Positions 17,139 to 25,243 of a DNA stretch of 37,580 bases are shown one piece after another. Under the pieces are notes generated by a model. The model did not search any database, was not told where the DNA came from, and worked only from the letters and a program-made list of their open reading frames with translations. The stretch covers positions 1 to 37,580 of the forward strand of contig JAGRBZ010000027.1 of NCBI GenBank assembly GCA_020433805.1. The letters are read 5' to 3'. A program made the position numbers and the translations under genes. Each line of letters begins with the position of its first letter. Positions within the stretch are counted from its first letter, which is position 1. Source of the DNA: Anaerolineae bacterium (lineage in GTDB: Bacteria > Chloroflexota > Anaerolineae > 4572-78 > J111).

Positions 17139-17549
17139 ATGGCACAAGTTTACAAAACTGATCTCTTGGAAGACGCACTAAAGGAAATGTGTTCGAAATT
17201 AGAGGGTGTACAAGGGGCTGTTATCGTAAGTATTGAGGGGTTTGTCGTTGCCGCATTTACACCCAGAGACAGCGACATGGATGAGGAAGGTCCAACCAGC
17301 AGCCCTCAGGTAGCGGCTATGGCGGCCACACTCATTGCCTTGGGAGAACGAACATTATCACGTTTGGCTCAAGGCGATATGCTTCGTTTATTGATTGAGG
17401 GTAGCGATGGCGGTATGTTAGTTGTACCTGCCAACCAAAGAGCTTCCGTAGCCGTAATGGTAGGCCGTGAAGCTAAAATGGGATTGGTTCTTTATGCGCT
17501 ACAGCAAAGCTCCAAAAAGATAAGCACAATTTTGGAGGGAGGCAATTGA
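17139..17549 (+). CDS. Roadblock/LC7-domain protein (first of a pair)
   Basis: A 136-residue protein with the Roadblock/LC7 pattern: an N-terminal helix (LEDALKEMCSKLEGVQGAVIV), strands SIEGFVVAAF, a long helix (QVAAMAATLIALGERTLSRL), then LRLLIEGSDGGMLVVPA, VAVMVGREAKMGLVLYAL and a last helix. Bacterial members such as MglB control Ras-like GTPases (MglA) or serve as dimer platforms. No GTPase lies in the window. The gene overlaps the next by four bases and is very likely co-translated with it. Confidence 0.88.
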   Translation: MAQVYKTDLLEDALKEMCSKLEGVQGAVIVSIEGFVVAAFTPRDSDMDEEGPTSSPQVAAMAATLIALGERTLSRLAQGDMLRLLIEGSDGGMLVVPANQRASVAVMVGREAKMGLVLYALQQSSKKISTILEGGN

Positions 17550-17932
17550 GCACCGATAATCAAGTAAAAGACAACAATCAACTTTTGAAAGAAGTCCTCG
17601 ATGAGCTTACTCTGCACAACCCCAGTATTCTTAGTGCTCTGGTGGTAAGCGATGATGGACTGAATGTCGCCTCGGGGCTACCGCATGCCGGTGATGATGA
17701 CATGGCCTTAACATCTTCTGATTTAGTCGATACAGCTACGGAGTTTGGCAAACGCTTTGAGCAAGGGAGATTGAACCGTATCCTCTTAGAGGGTGAACAA
17801 AGAACAGCTATTCTCATGAAAGCCGGAAAGCGTACTACACTCGTTGTTTTGATTACTGCCGATGAAAAACTAGGCTTGATTTCGCAATCCATGCGCCGAG
17901 CGGTAAACCAAATTGTAGCTATTTTTGGTTGA
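17546..17932 (+). CDS. Roadblock/LC7-domain protein (second of a pair)
   Basis: Starts at TTG 17546, overlapping the upstream TGA (TTGA) and preceded by GGAGGGAGG, a very strong ribosome site. The 128 residues follow the Roadblock order: LLKEVLDELTLHNPSILSAL, VSDDGLNVASGLP, a helix LVDTATEFGKRFEQ, LNRILLEGEQRTAILMKAG and LVVLITADEKLGLI. It differs enough from its neighbour to be an old paralog, so a heterodimer is plausible (inference). It faces the minus-strand kinase gene with a 40-bp gap. Confidence 0.85.
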   Translation: MSTDNQVKDNNQLLKEVLDELTLHNPSILSALVVSDDGLNVASGLPHAGDDDMALTSSDLVDTATEFGKRFEQGRLNRILLEGEQRTAILMKAGKRTTLVVLITADEKLGLISQSMRRAVNQIVAIFG

Positions 17933-17972
17933 TCTATTCGCTTCCGTCATCAATGAGATTTAACATTGTTGA

Positions 17973-20471
17973 TTATGGAGCCCACGATATTCGTTCGTTT
18001 GTCCAGTCTAACTCGCCAGTAATCCACGGATTGGGCTGGGGAAAATCGAACAACTTTTGAGCTTCGCCCCCACTTGTTGACACTACATAAATAGCCCAGC
18101 CGCCGGATCGATCTGAGGCAAAGGCTACCCACCGTCCATCCGGTGAAATTGTGCCTAATCCATCGCGCGTGCCGGGGCTGTTTGAAAGATTTACGGCTCC
18201 GGCTCCACTGTCACTCACAATCCATTGTTCCCAGTCACCCGACTCACGAGACATGTAAGCGATAAGACCTAATTTTGCATCTGTAGGCGTCAAACTAGCG
18301 CCATCCAGTAGTTTACGCGGCAACTCCCCATTACTGGTCCGTTTTACAGCCCAAGAGCCAACAACATAAATTCCACACGAACCGCCACCGGCCCAGGTGT
18401 TACATCCCCTATAAGCCAGCAAATCACTTGTGGTCCAAACAGGATGACTACCGATAATATCACCAATCGCGCCCGGCGGTATAATAATTCCGAAATCGGC
18501 GATGTCGGCACATTTATCGTTGTCCTGGCTAGGGATCTTTAACCCACATTGCACAAATAAGTATGACTGATAGCCTACCGACCCATAAGCTAATTGAGGA
18601 TTGCTATAAGCGAGCGTTGTGCCATCCGGCTTGTAAACGGGAAATAAGTCGGAAGGAGAACCGCTAACCGGTTTATCAATAGATCCGCTTGAGTCCGCTT
18701 CAAACACGTTCTCACCAAAATTACCGCCTTCGCCATTAACGAGGAGCTTCACACCATCAAGCCGGAAATTAGGCTGGCGTGCTCCTGGGATAGTGGCAAG
18801 TAAATCTCCGTCGGGCATGGTTACGATGCGTAGATTGTAACGTCCTGCACCGTTGTCAACCGGATAAACCAGTTTACCGGAAAGAGCCGGTGGCGGAGAC
18901 GTAGGGGAGGCTTCCGGTGTCGGCGTATCGGCCGGTGTGGGCGGAAGCTGTTGTGCTGCTCGAACTGTGGGCTGAGGGGATGGAGTAGGTTCCTCGGTGT
19001 CTTCAGGCAAGGGGGTTTCTGTAGCGTTAGGTGTTGGTGTAGCATTAGCAAGCGCTTCAGCCGTGGCGGTTTCTGCTTCAGCCGCAAGTGCTGACTGAGC
19101 TTGTACGGTACCGGCCTGCGCCGTAGAGAACGTATCTGCTACCAAGGTGGCGTTGCGGGCAAATGAAGCGGTTTCAGTTGCTGCAACACGTGTTTCGGCA
19201 GCTTCAGCGGCTTCGGCCGTTTGGGTGGGAGCTAGAAATTCTGCCGTAGCCTGATTGGCCTCAGCGGCGGCAGTAGCCTCCTGAGCCGTTTCTGTAGCCG
19301 AGCTATAGGCAAGGGCAGCAGCCTCCGTAGCCTCCGAGTTTGGGGTTGGTGTAGAGTTTGATCCGGAGCCAAGCGCCAGATACCCGACCAGCCCTAACAG
19401 TACAAGAATAACAACTGCCCCGCCAATAATCAGTGGCATGCTGCTACGTTGACCGGCCCTGTGATCAGCTAGGGTCGTGGCATTGGTACCCGGCGACCAA
19501 ACGGTAGCTCCATCGGCCTGAGTGGAAGCCGCTCGATATTGATCGGTGATGCGGCCGGTCGCATGCTCAATTTCATTGACGTTGGGCGGCGGAGCAACAG
19601 GCAGCAGTGGGTTGGTATGTAAATTATCATCGGCCGACAAATCAACCGCTTTGCGAAGCGCTTTTGCCATTTCACCGGCTGTTTGGTAGCGGTCGTTCGG
19701 TTGTTTGCTCATCGACTTAAGGATAACCCGTTCTACAGCTTCTGGTAGGTCTGGGTTGATTTTAGTCGGTAGGGGAAGCGACTCACTAATGTGCTTGACG
19801 ATAATCGCATACGGCGTATCGGCTTCGTATGGTACTCGTCCTGTGACCATTTCGTAAAGCATAACGCCAAGCGCGTAAATATCGCTACGCTCATCGGCCC
19901 GCTCACCTTTTCCTTGTTCGGGCGACATATAAGCCGGTGTTCCGGATAACGCCCCGGTTTGCGTGTACTGTGTTCCTTCCATAATTCTGGCGATACCAAA
20001 GTCGGTTAATACTACGTTCCCTTCTTGGTTGATCATAACGTTGGCCGGTTTGATATCGCGATGAACCATGCTGCGTTTATGAGCATAGTCGACGGCACTA
20101 CATAGCGCACTAAAAATCCGGGCGATTTCTTTTAAGGTAAACGGTTTGTCAACACTAAGACGTGCTTTCATTTCATCTTTTAGCGATGGGCCATCGATAA
20201 ACTCCATAGCCAAAAAATACATGTCTCCGTCGCGGTCGAAATCGACAGCTTGGACAATGTTAGGGTGGCGTAATTTACCGGTAGCAAGCGCTTCACGCTC
20301 AAAGCGACCAATGAAATCAGCATCATCGAGTAGATGACTATGCAAGACTTTAATAGCAACGTAACGATCAAGACCCGGTTGGTAAGCCTTGTAAACTTCA
20401 GCCATGCCGCCGCGACCCAGTCTAGCGACCAGGCGATATTTTCCCAGAGTTTTACCAACTAAATTTGCCAT
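17973..20471 (-). CDS. Membrane Ser/Thr protein kinase with extracytoplasmic TolB-like beta-propeller
   Basis: An 832-residue protein. Kinase domain about 12-275: GRGGMAEVY, VAIK (K41), HRDIKPAN near 135, DFG, GTPAYMSPEQ. A membrane segment at about 344-368 (PLIIGGAVVILVLLGLVGYL) is followed by a long Thr/Ala/Glu-rich stalk (about 377-485) and a Pro/Thr linker. The C-terminal ~300 residues are PD40/WD40-like propeller blades (LVYPVDNGAGRYNLRIV, FRLDGVKLL, SPDGRWVAFASDRSGGWAIY), ending ERISWAP. The plan fits an envelope-sensing PknB-type kinase. The adjacent 1273-residue protein ends in the same propeller type. ATG 20471 has only a weak ribosome site (AGG about 13 nt upstream). Confidence 0.93.
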   Translation of the reverse strand: MANLVGKTLGKYRLVARLGRGGMAEVYKAYQPGLDRYVAIKVLHSHLLDDADFIGRFEREALATGKLRHPNIVQAVDFDRDGDMYFLAMEFIDGPSLKDEMKARLSVDKPFTLKEIARIFSALCSAVDYAHKRSMVHRDIKPANVMINQEGNVVLTDFGIARIMEGTQYTQTGALSGTPAYMSPEQGKGERADERSDIYALGVMLYEMVTGRVPYEADTPYAIIVKHISESLPLPTKINPDLPEAVERVILKSMSKQPNDRYQTAGEMAKALRKAVDLSADDNLHTNPLLPVAPPPNVNEIEHATGRITDQYRAASTQADGATVWSPGTNATTLADHRAGQRSSMPLIIGGAVVILVLLGLVGYLALGSGSNSTPTPNSEATEAAALAYSSATETAQEATAAAEANQATAEFLAPTQTAEAAEAAETRVAATETASFARNATLVADTFSTAQAGTVQAQSALAAEAETATAEALANATPTPNATETPLPEDTEEPTPSPQPTVRAAQQLPPTPADTPTPEASPTSPPPALSGKLVYPVDNGAGRYNLRIVTMPDGDLLATIPGARQPNFRLDGVKLLVNGEGGNFGENVFEADSSGSIDKPVSGSPSDLFPVYKPDGTTLAYSNPQLAYGSVGYQSYLFVQCGLKIPSQDNDKCADIADFGIIIPPGAIGDIIGSHPVWTTSDLLAYRGCNTWAGGGSCGIYVVGSWAVKRTSNGELPRKLLDGASLTPTDAKLGLIAYMSRESGDWEQWIVSDSGAGAVNLSNSPGTRDGLGTISPDGRWVAFASDRSGGWAIYVVSTSGGEAQKLFDFPQPNPWITGELDWTNERISWAP

Positions 20472-20510
20472 GAATTTTATCCAGGTAAGGGGTATTGTTT
20501 GACCTGAGTC

Positions 20511-20539
20511 ATTATAACATTTGTGTAAAGGGGCGTCAA
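20511..20539 (-). promoter_or_regulatory. Sigma70-type promoter of the propeller kinase gene
   Basis: On the minus strand, TTGACG (20539-20534), 17-bp spacer, perfect TATAAT (20516-20511), about 40 bp from the ATG. Confidence 0.78.
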
Positions 20540-20572
20540 TCGGTTAATTATGGCTAGTGTAAGCCAGAGAGA

Positions 20573-20657
20573 AGGTGCAAGGCACAATTACAGCGTATTT
20601 TGGGGCTAAAAAATCTAAGCATTCCTATGGAATTTTCGCCGTAAGTGCCTTGCACCT
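20573..20657. repeat. 85-bp REP-like palindromic element, copy C
   Basis: Perfect 13-bp terminal arms AGGTGCAAGGCAC (20573-20585) and GTGCCTTGCACCT (20645-20657) around 59 bp of non-coding DNA. The AGGTG...CACCT ends and the size match the elements at 25136 and 27019. It lies just beyond the stop of the 1273-residue gene. Confidence 0.65.
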
Positions 20658-20683
20658 GGGGAACAGTTTTAGTTAGTGAAGGG

Positions 20684-23600
20684 CTATGGAGCCCAGGAAA
20701 TACGCTCTTCTAACCAGCCTTTTGAGTTTGGCTCATCATGCAGAATGTTACCATCAGGTGAGCCTTTCATGTTGAAAAGCTTGCGCTGGTTGCTACCGTC
20801 AGCATTCATTACCCATACCGCCCAAACGCCACCTTGATCCGAAACATAAGCAATACTTTTGCCATCGGGAGACCAGGTTGGAAGACCGTCGTTGTTGCCG
20901 TTATCCGTAAGGCGCGTGGGGTTCGACCCGTCGGCACCCATGACGAAGATTTCCCAATTGCGTGCGCCGCGACCGGACGACATAAAAGCGATTTTTGAGC
21001 CATCGGGCGAGACAGATGGAGCCGTATCGGCTGGATCATCACTGATTTTGCGCTCTGCACCACCGCGACCACTCATGATAAAGATACCGCAGTCACCAGA
21101 CGGAGTACATCCTCTAGAAACAATGCGTCCGTCAGGGAAAGTATCGGGGTATTCACCCTGAAAACCAATACCAACGGTTTCAGTACCTTGCTGGTTACCC
21201 ACATAAAGACGGGGCACGCGGTCACCTTCCTTACGGCTAGCAAATACAAAGGAATAGCCGTCAGGTGCCCAACTGGGAAGTGCATCCTCCACAAATTTTG
21301 TGACGATGCCGCTGCGACCACCAACAAAGTCTCTAAAGAAAATGCCGCGCGTGCCACGGTCCCAGGAGCGATAGGCAAATAATGTTCCGTCTTGGTTAAA
21401 ATCGGGTTGGCTGGCATTTCCGGCAATGGGTGTTTGCTCTTCCGTACCAAGATCAACAAGCCAGACATCGTAACTTTGCGTTCCCGGATTGAAGGCCGGA
21501 TAAACGATACGTCCTGAAACCGGTGCGGCTTCAGAGGACTCTTCCTCTTCTTCTGGCTCAGGAGCAGCTGCTAATTCTTCATCTTCAGCGTCTTCAGACG
21601 TTTCGGCTGTGTCTATCTCTTCTGTATCTGTATCTTCTTCACTGTCTGTCTCTTCTGTGTCCTCCTCCTCATCCGGGATAACTGAGCCATTGCTAGCGTT
21701 GTAGGCGGCTAGTTCTTCGGATGTGTAAGGAATGACCAGTTCTTGACCAACTTGCAAGCCGGATGGATCATCAATGCCGTTTTCTTGAGCCAGCAAGTCA
21801 ATATCGACGCCAAATTTAACCGCAATCCCTAAAAGTGTGTCTCCGGATTGGATAGCATACACGAGCGGAGTAGCGTCGGCTTCCGGTGTTGGTGTCGCTG
21901 TTGGGCTTGGTCGTGGCGTTGCAGTTGGTGTTGCTTCATCGGCTTCATCGGCTTCATCGGCTTCATCATCTCCTCCGACAGCGCTGGCTGAGACACCTTC
22001 CTCATCCTCTTCGTCATCGGTTGAAGTAGTCGGTGCCGCTGTTGCTGTGGCTGTGGCTTGGGTTCGCGCCAACTCTTCTTGACTAACAAATTCGAAGCTG
22101 TTGATAACGCCCTGGAACATCGGTTGCGCTGTGTTCCATTCTTGCGCCGGAGCGACAGCAACCAGATAGTAACCGACGCCATCGCGAGTGGTTACCGCAA
22201 TAGTGGCAATACCTTGTCCCTCGCCGTCTTCATTATCGAAGCGGATCTGGGTTGAAGTCCATGTTTGTGAGGCAATGCTGATGGTGCCTTCATTCAGTAT
22301 TTCGACATCCTCCGGAAATTCATCAAGCACTTCCGTGAGTAGATCGGGAATATCAATATCCTCTTCAGTTGATTTACCGATGCGCATATTTGCTGCCTCG
22401 ACACTATCAGCCTGCAAACCCTCTGTACTGGCAGCGAGTATAACTTTATTCTCTTCTTCATTATCTAACCAGTTGTCGGGGCGCTCTAACCGAATTTCTA
22501 AATCAGCGTTGCTGTAAGAGGCATAGGTTACCGGTGTCGGTGTGTTCACGACACCTGAGACTTCGGCCGTGGGGCCGGGTGTTGGCGTGGCATCCGGGGC
22601 CAATCCGCTGTCTAGAGTAGGTGTTGGATTTGCCACCGCAGCAGTGGTATCAAAGCCAAAGAAGTCACCGCCATAAACTAAGCTGGCTGTAATGAGTACG
22701 GCTGCAATGATTAAAACCGCTACTCCGGCTACAACCGTCCACACGGTGCTTGGAAGTGAGCGTAGAATATCGCCAAAGGTATAGCCTTCTTTTTCTTCTT
22801 GTGTTTCCGTCGCGGGTTGCACTGCCGGAGCGGCAATCGCCTTTGGCTTCGGTACTGGTTTAGACGGTGTCGCGGCGGGCGTTACCGGTAAAGGCTGGGT
22901 TTGCGACTTAGCCTTGTTGGCACTAGCCGGTTCAGCCTTAGGTGGAACGGTGATTTTTGGTAATTCTTGTGTAACTTGTCGATGCCGACCGCCGGATGGC
23001 GTAGGTACATCGGTTTTTTCTCGGGCAACCGGAGTCGGGACCGACGGCTTGATCGGTTCCATGGGAGCCGTATTTTCACGCGCGCGACGCTGATCAGATT
23101 TAGACGGCGGCGTTGGTTTTGCGGTTGTAGGAATAACAACGGTGGGATCGTGTGCTCCAGAGTGTTTCCGCGGCATTACGGGGCGACTTGGATCAGCCGG
23201 TGTTCGCCTAATGGGCGCGGATGGTCGTGAAGCCGTTTGTTGTCTTCGAGCCGGACGTTCATCATCCTCGCGACTGGTGCGGGCTTCAGCCTGATCTAAA
23301 GGCGATGTTCGCGTACGTCGGGGGCGAATTTCATCAGCCCGACGCGGCACGTGCGTACGTGCTTCCGTGTCGACTCGAGCCACCTCAGACCGGGATGCCT
23401 CGAAGGCGTTTGGTTCAGGAACCGGTTCGGGTTTTGGTTCGGGGATAGGCAACGGCTCTGGTTCCGGCTCCGGCTCAACTTCCTCCGGTTCGGGGTCATA
23501 GACAGGGATAACTTCGACATCAACAACTTCGATATCCGCATCGTCATCATCAAAAAATTCGGCAACAACGGGTTCGCTCTTTTTAGCCGGTTTCGGTTCC

Positions 23601-24505
23601 GGAGCTTCAGCCGCTTCTTGCGTTGTTTGATCGGGAATGCCGCCCACATCAGGAACAGCCCCTTCCGCCGGTTCGCCGGATGAATACTTTAACCACTGTT
23701 TGCCATCGTGATAGTACCAGTCACCGCTGGGTGCAGACGTGGGCGGTGGGGCCGGTTGGGCGTAGCCCATCGACTGCTGATAGATAGGTTGCTGAGGCTG
23801 CGGCACATAATTCTGAGCCGATTGTGTGGTATAAGCAGGAGCCGGCCGCGAGTCTTGAATTGAAGGATAGGTGCTTTGCGTTTGGTATTGCGGTGCCTGG
23901 AATTGAGGCTGCGGTGTGTGAGAGCCGGTTCTAGCCTGAAATTCATCAGCCGGATGCCAGCCGTCTTGATCATAAAAGTACCATTGGTTCGATTTACTAC
24001 CTTGGGCCCAATAGCGACCATCATCATCCTGGTAAAGTTGCGAGTCGCCTTGGCCTTGGTTAGGAGCACCGCCCATTCCCATTCCCATTGCCGGTGAGGG
24101 GGTGTACGCTTGCGTTTGCTGGCTGCCTTGCCATTGCCCGGCTTGCTGGGCTGCCGGAGCAAATGAAGCGGGTGTACTACCGTTATCGGGTTTGACCCAT
24201 TCCCCTGTACTGGCTTCGTAATAGTACCAATCGCCGCTTTTTATTCCTTTCTGCCAGTAGCGTCCTTCGCTGTCGAGAAAAGGAAGTTTATCGGCCTCGC
24301 GAGGATCGGCTTGATGCCAGGCTTGCCCATCGTAATAGTGCCATTCACCGGTTTGGGCACCGAGCATCCAATATCGACCCCAATCATCTCTGAATTGGAG
24401 TTTGTCAACTTCTGCTATGAACGTGTTTTCGTCAACTCTGCCCGATTGATAATCCTGGAGCAAGGTTTGATAACGCCGTTCTAATTCTGTTACATTTCCT
24501 TCCAT
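20684..24505 (-). CDS. Large kinase-less membrane scaffold: WYY-type repeats, PsbP-like domain, LysM, TolB-like propeller
   Basis: A 1273-residue protein. Near residues 1-35 is a short helical segment (ERRYQTLLQDYQSGRVDE). Repeats with GRYW-(x)-G-(x)-W-Y/H-Y/F-Y follow at about 37-67, 75-106 and 157-186, with a shortened one near 262-280 (SGDWYYHDGKQW). A long disordered Pro/Glu/Arg-rich region reaches a single membrane helix at about 588-611. Outside are a PsbP/DUF-like domain (about 657-801), a LysM motif (about 881-927, IQSGDTLLGIAVKFGVDIDL), an acidic stretch and a PD40 propeller (about 998-1273: SPDGSKIAFMSSG, WSPDGKSIAYVSD) ending ERISWAP. LysM implies peptidoglycan binding. It may work with the neighbouring kinase. 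Pathway inferred from context only. Confidence 0.85.
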   Translation of the reverse strand: MEGNVTELERRYQTLLQDYQSGRVDENTFIAEVDKLQFRDDWGRYWMLGAQTGEWHYYDGQAWHQADPREADKLPFLDSEGRYWQKGIKSGDWYYYEASTGEWVKPDNGSTPASFAPAAQQAGQWQGSQQTQAYTPSPAMGMGMGGAPNQGQGDSQLYQDDDGRYWAQGSKSNQWYFYDQDGWHPADEFQARTGSHTPQPQFQAPQYQTQSTYPSIQDSRPAPAYTTQSAQNYVPQPQQPIYQQSMGYAQPAPPPTSAPSGDWYYHDGKQWLKYSSGEPAEGAVPDVGGIPDQTTQEAAEAPEPKPAKKSEPVVAEFFDDDDADIEVVDVEVIPVYDPEPEEVEPEPEPEPLPIPEPKPEPVPEPNAFEASRSEVARVDTEARTHVPRRADEIRPRRTRTSPLDQAEARTSREDDERPARRQQTASRPSAPIRRTPADPSRPVMPRKHSGAHDPTVVIPTTAKPTPPSKSDQRRARENTAPMEPIKPSVPTPVAREKTDVPTPSGGRHRQVTQELPKITVPPKAEPASANKAKSQTQPLPVTPAATPSKPVPKPKAIAAPAVQPATETQEEKEGYTFGDILRSLPSTVWTVVAGVAVLIIAAVLITASLVYGGDFFGFDTTAAVANPTPTLDSGLAPDATPTPGPTAEVSGVVNTPTPVTYASYSNADLEIRLERPDNWLDNEEENKVILAASTEGLQADSVEAANMRIGKSTEEDIDIPDLLTEVLDEFPEDVEILNEGTISIASQTWTSTQIRFDNEDGEGQGIATIAVTTRDGVGYYLVAVAPAQEWNTAQPMFQGVINSFEFVSQEELARTQATATATAAPTTSTDDEEDEEGVSASAVGGDDEADEADEADEATPTATPRPSPTATPTPEADATPLVYAIQSGDTLLGIAVKFGVDIDLLAQENGIDDPSGLQVGQELVIPYTSEELAAYNASNGSVIPDEEEDTEETDSEEDTDTEEIDTAETSEDAEDEELAAAPEPEEEEESSEAAPVSGRIVYPAFNPGTQSYDVWLVDLGTEEQTPIAGNASQPDFNQDGTLFAYRSWDRGTRGIFFRDFVGGRSGIVTKFVEDALPSWAPDGYSFVFASRKEGDRVPRLYVGNQQGTETVGIGFQGEYPDTFPDGRIVSRGCTPSGDCGIFIMSGRGGAERKISDDPADTAPSVSPDGSKIAFMSSGRGARNWEIFVMGADGSNPTRLTDNGNNDGLPTWSPDGKSIAYVSDQGGVWAVWVMNADGSNQRKLFNMKGSPDGNILHDEPNSKGWLEERISWAP

Positions 24506-24866
24506 GGTATTAATCCCATCCGTCTCCCATAAAATTCAGAATAGAAGAATATTCGTCCCAAAATAGTTCTTCCTAAATTATGCGTTGCAACACTGCGCTT
24601 GTATATATTCTGACGCTGGAGTTATTAAATCAATTATTCGTTAGAATTGTCTGTTTAGTGTACAAAATCTTATAATTAAGGCAAATTTTTACAAATTTCC
24701 AACAAACTTGCTGAAATGTCGCCCCATGTTACACAGCTTTATTAAATCTCCAAATGATAGATACCCAAGGACAAATATTACTTTAAGACTTTTAACCGCG
24801 CAAAGATACGGCTATAATTCGGAATTGTTCTTTACTTTCTCGCAAGATGAGTATAATTTCTATAGA
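24506..24866. other. Upstream region of the scaffold gene
   Basis: AT-rich DNA with no supported gene. A 64-codon plus-strand frame (24708-24902) runs into the palindromic element and has no family resemblance. Promoter-like pieces for the scaffold gene exist on the minus strand, but none has both boxes at convincing spacing. Confidence 0.45.
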
Positions 24867-25000
24867 AGTTACGCAGTTCAGATTGGTTCAGTCTCCAACT
24901 AAGCCTTCAACCGGAGTTCAACCGTTTTACACCTTGATTTAGGCTTAATTTGATCGTTTAAGACTGAACCAATCTTATGTCTCAGTTCAACTGCGTAACT
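24867..25000. mobile_element. 134-bp nested inverted-repeat element (MITE-like)
   Basis: Outer arms AGTTACGCAGTT (24867-24878) and AACTGCGTAACT (24989-25000) are perfect. Inner arms AGATTGGTTCAGTCT (24880-24894) and AGACTGAACCAATCT (24961-24975) are also perfect. The centre is non-coding. I saw no clear target-site duplication. The outer arms recur in the element at 25111-25233. Confidence 0.6.
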
Positions 25001-25110
25001 CATATTCTAATCAAAGATAAGTTGTGCGTTGTGTATTTACTATAGTTCCAATACCTGAGGCTATAGGAGGCACAGGAAACCAGGCAGCTAAGTAACTTCT
25101 CTATTTTAGA

Positions 25111-25233
25111 ACTTACACAGTTGGGCGAACGAACAAGGTGACAGTCACTTTTTGTTTTGGTTGTACGTCCGTTTGGCCCAAATAGCTGGATTTATCATTG
25201 TCAAGTGACTGTCACCTCTCGAACTGCGTAACT
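25111..25233. mobile_element. 123-bp nested element sharing outer arms with its neighbour
   Basis: Left outer arm ACTTACACAGTT (25111-25122) and right outer arm AACTGCGTAACT (25222-25233) match with two mismatches, and the right arm is identical to that of the element at 24867. Inside lies a different palindrome, the REP-like copy A at 25136-25217. It ends 10 bp before the ATG at 25244, so it may shape expression of that gene. Confidence 0.55.
25136..25217. repeat. 82-bp REP-like palindromic element, copy A
   Basis: Perfect 15-bp arms AGGTGACAGTCACTT (25136-25150) and AAGTGACTGTCACCT (25203-25217). Copy B at 27019 repeats the first 21 bases with one change. Confidence 0.7.
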
Positions 25234-25243
25234 CAATATATTT

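Noticed and set aside
22860..24160. Several long frames on both strands in the Pro-rich part of the scaffold gene
   Set aside because: They arise from repetitive, GC-biased coding of the disordered region in the main frame.
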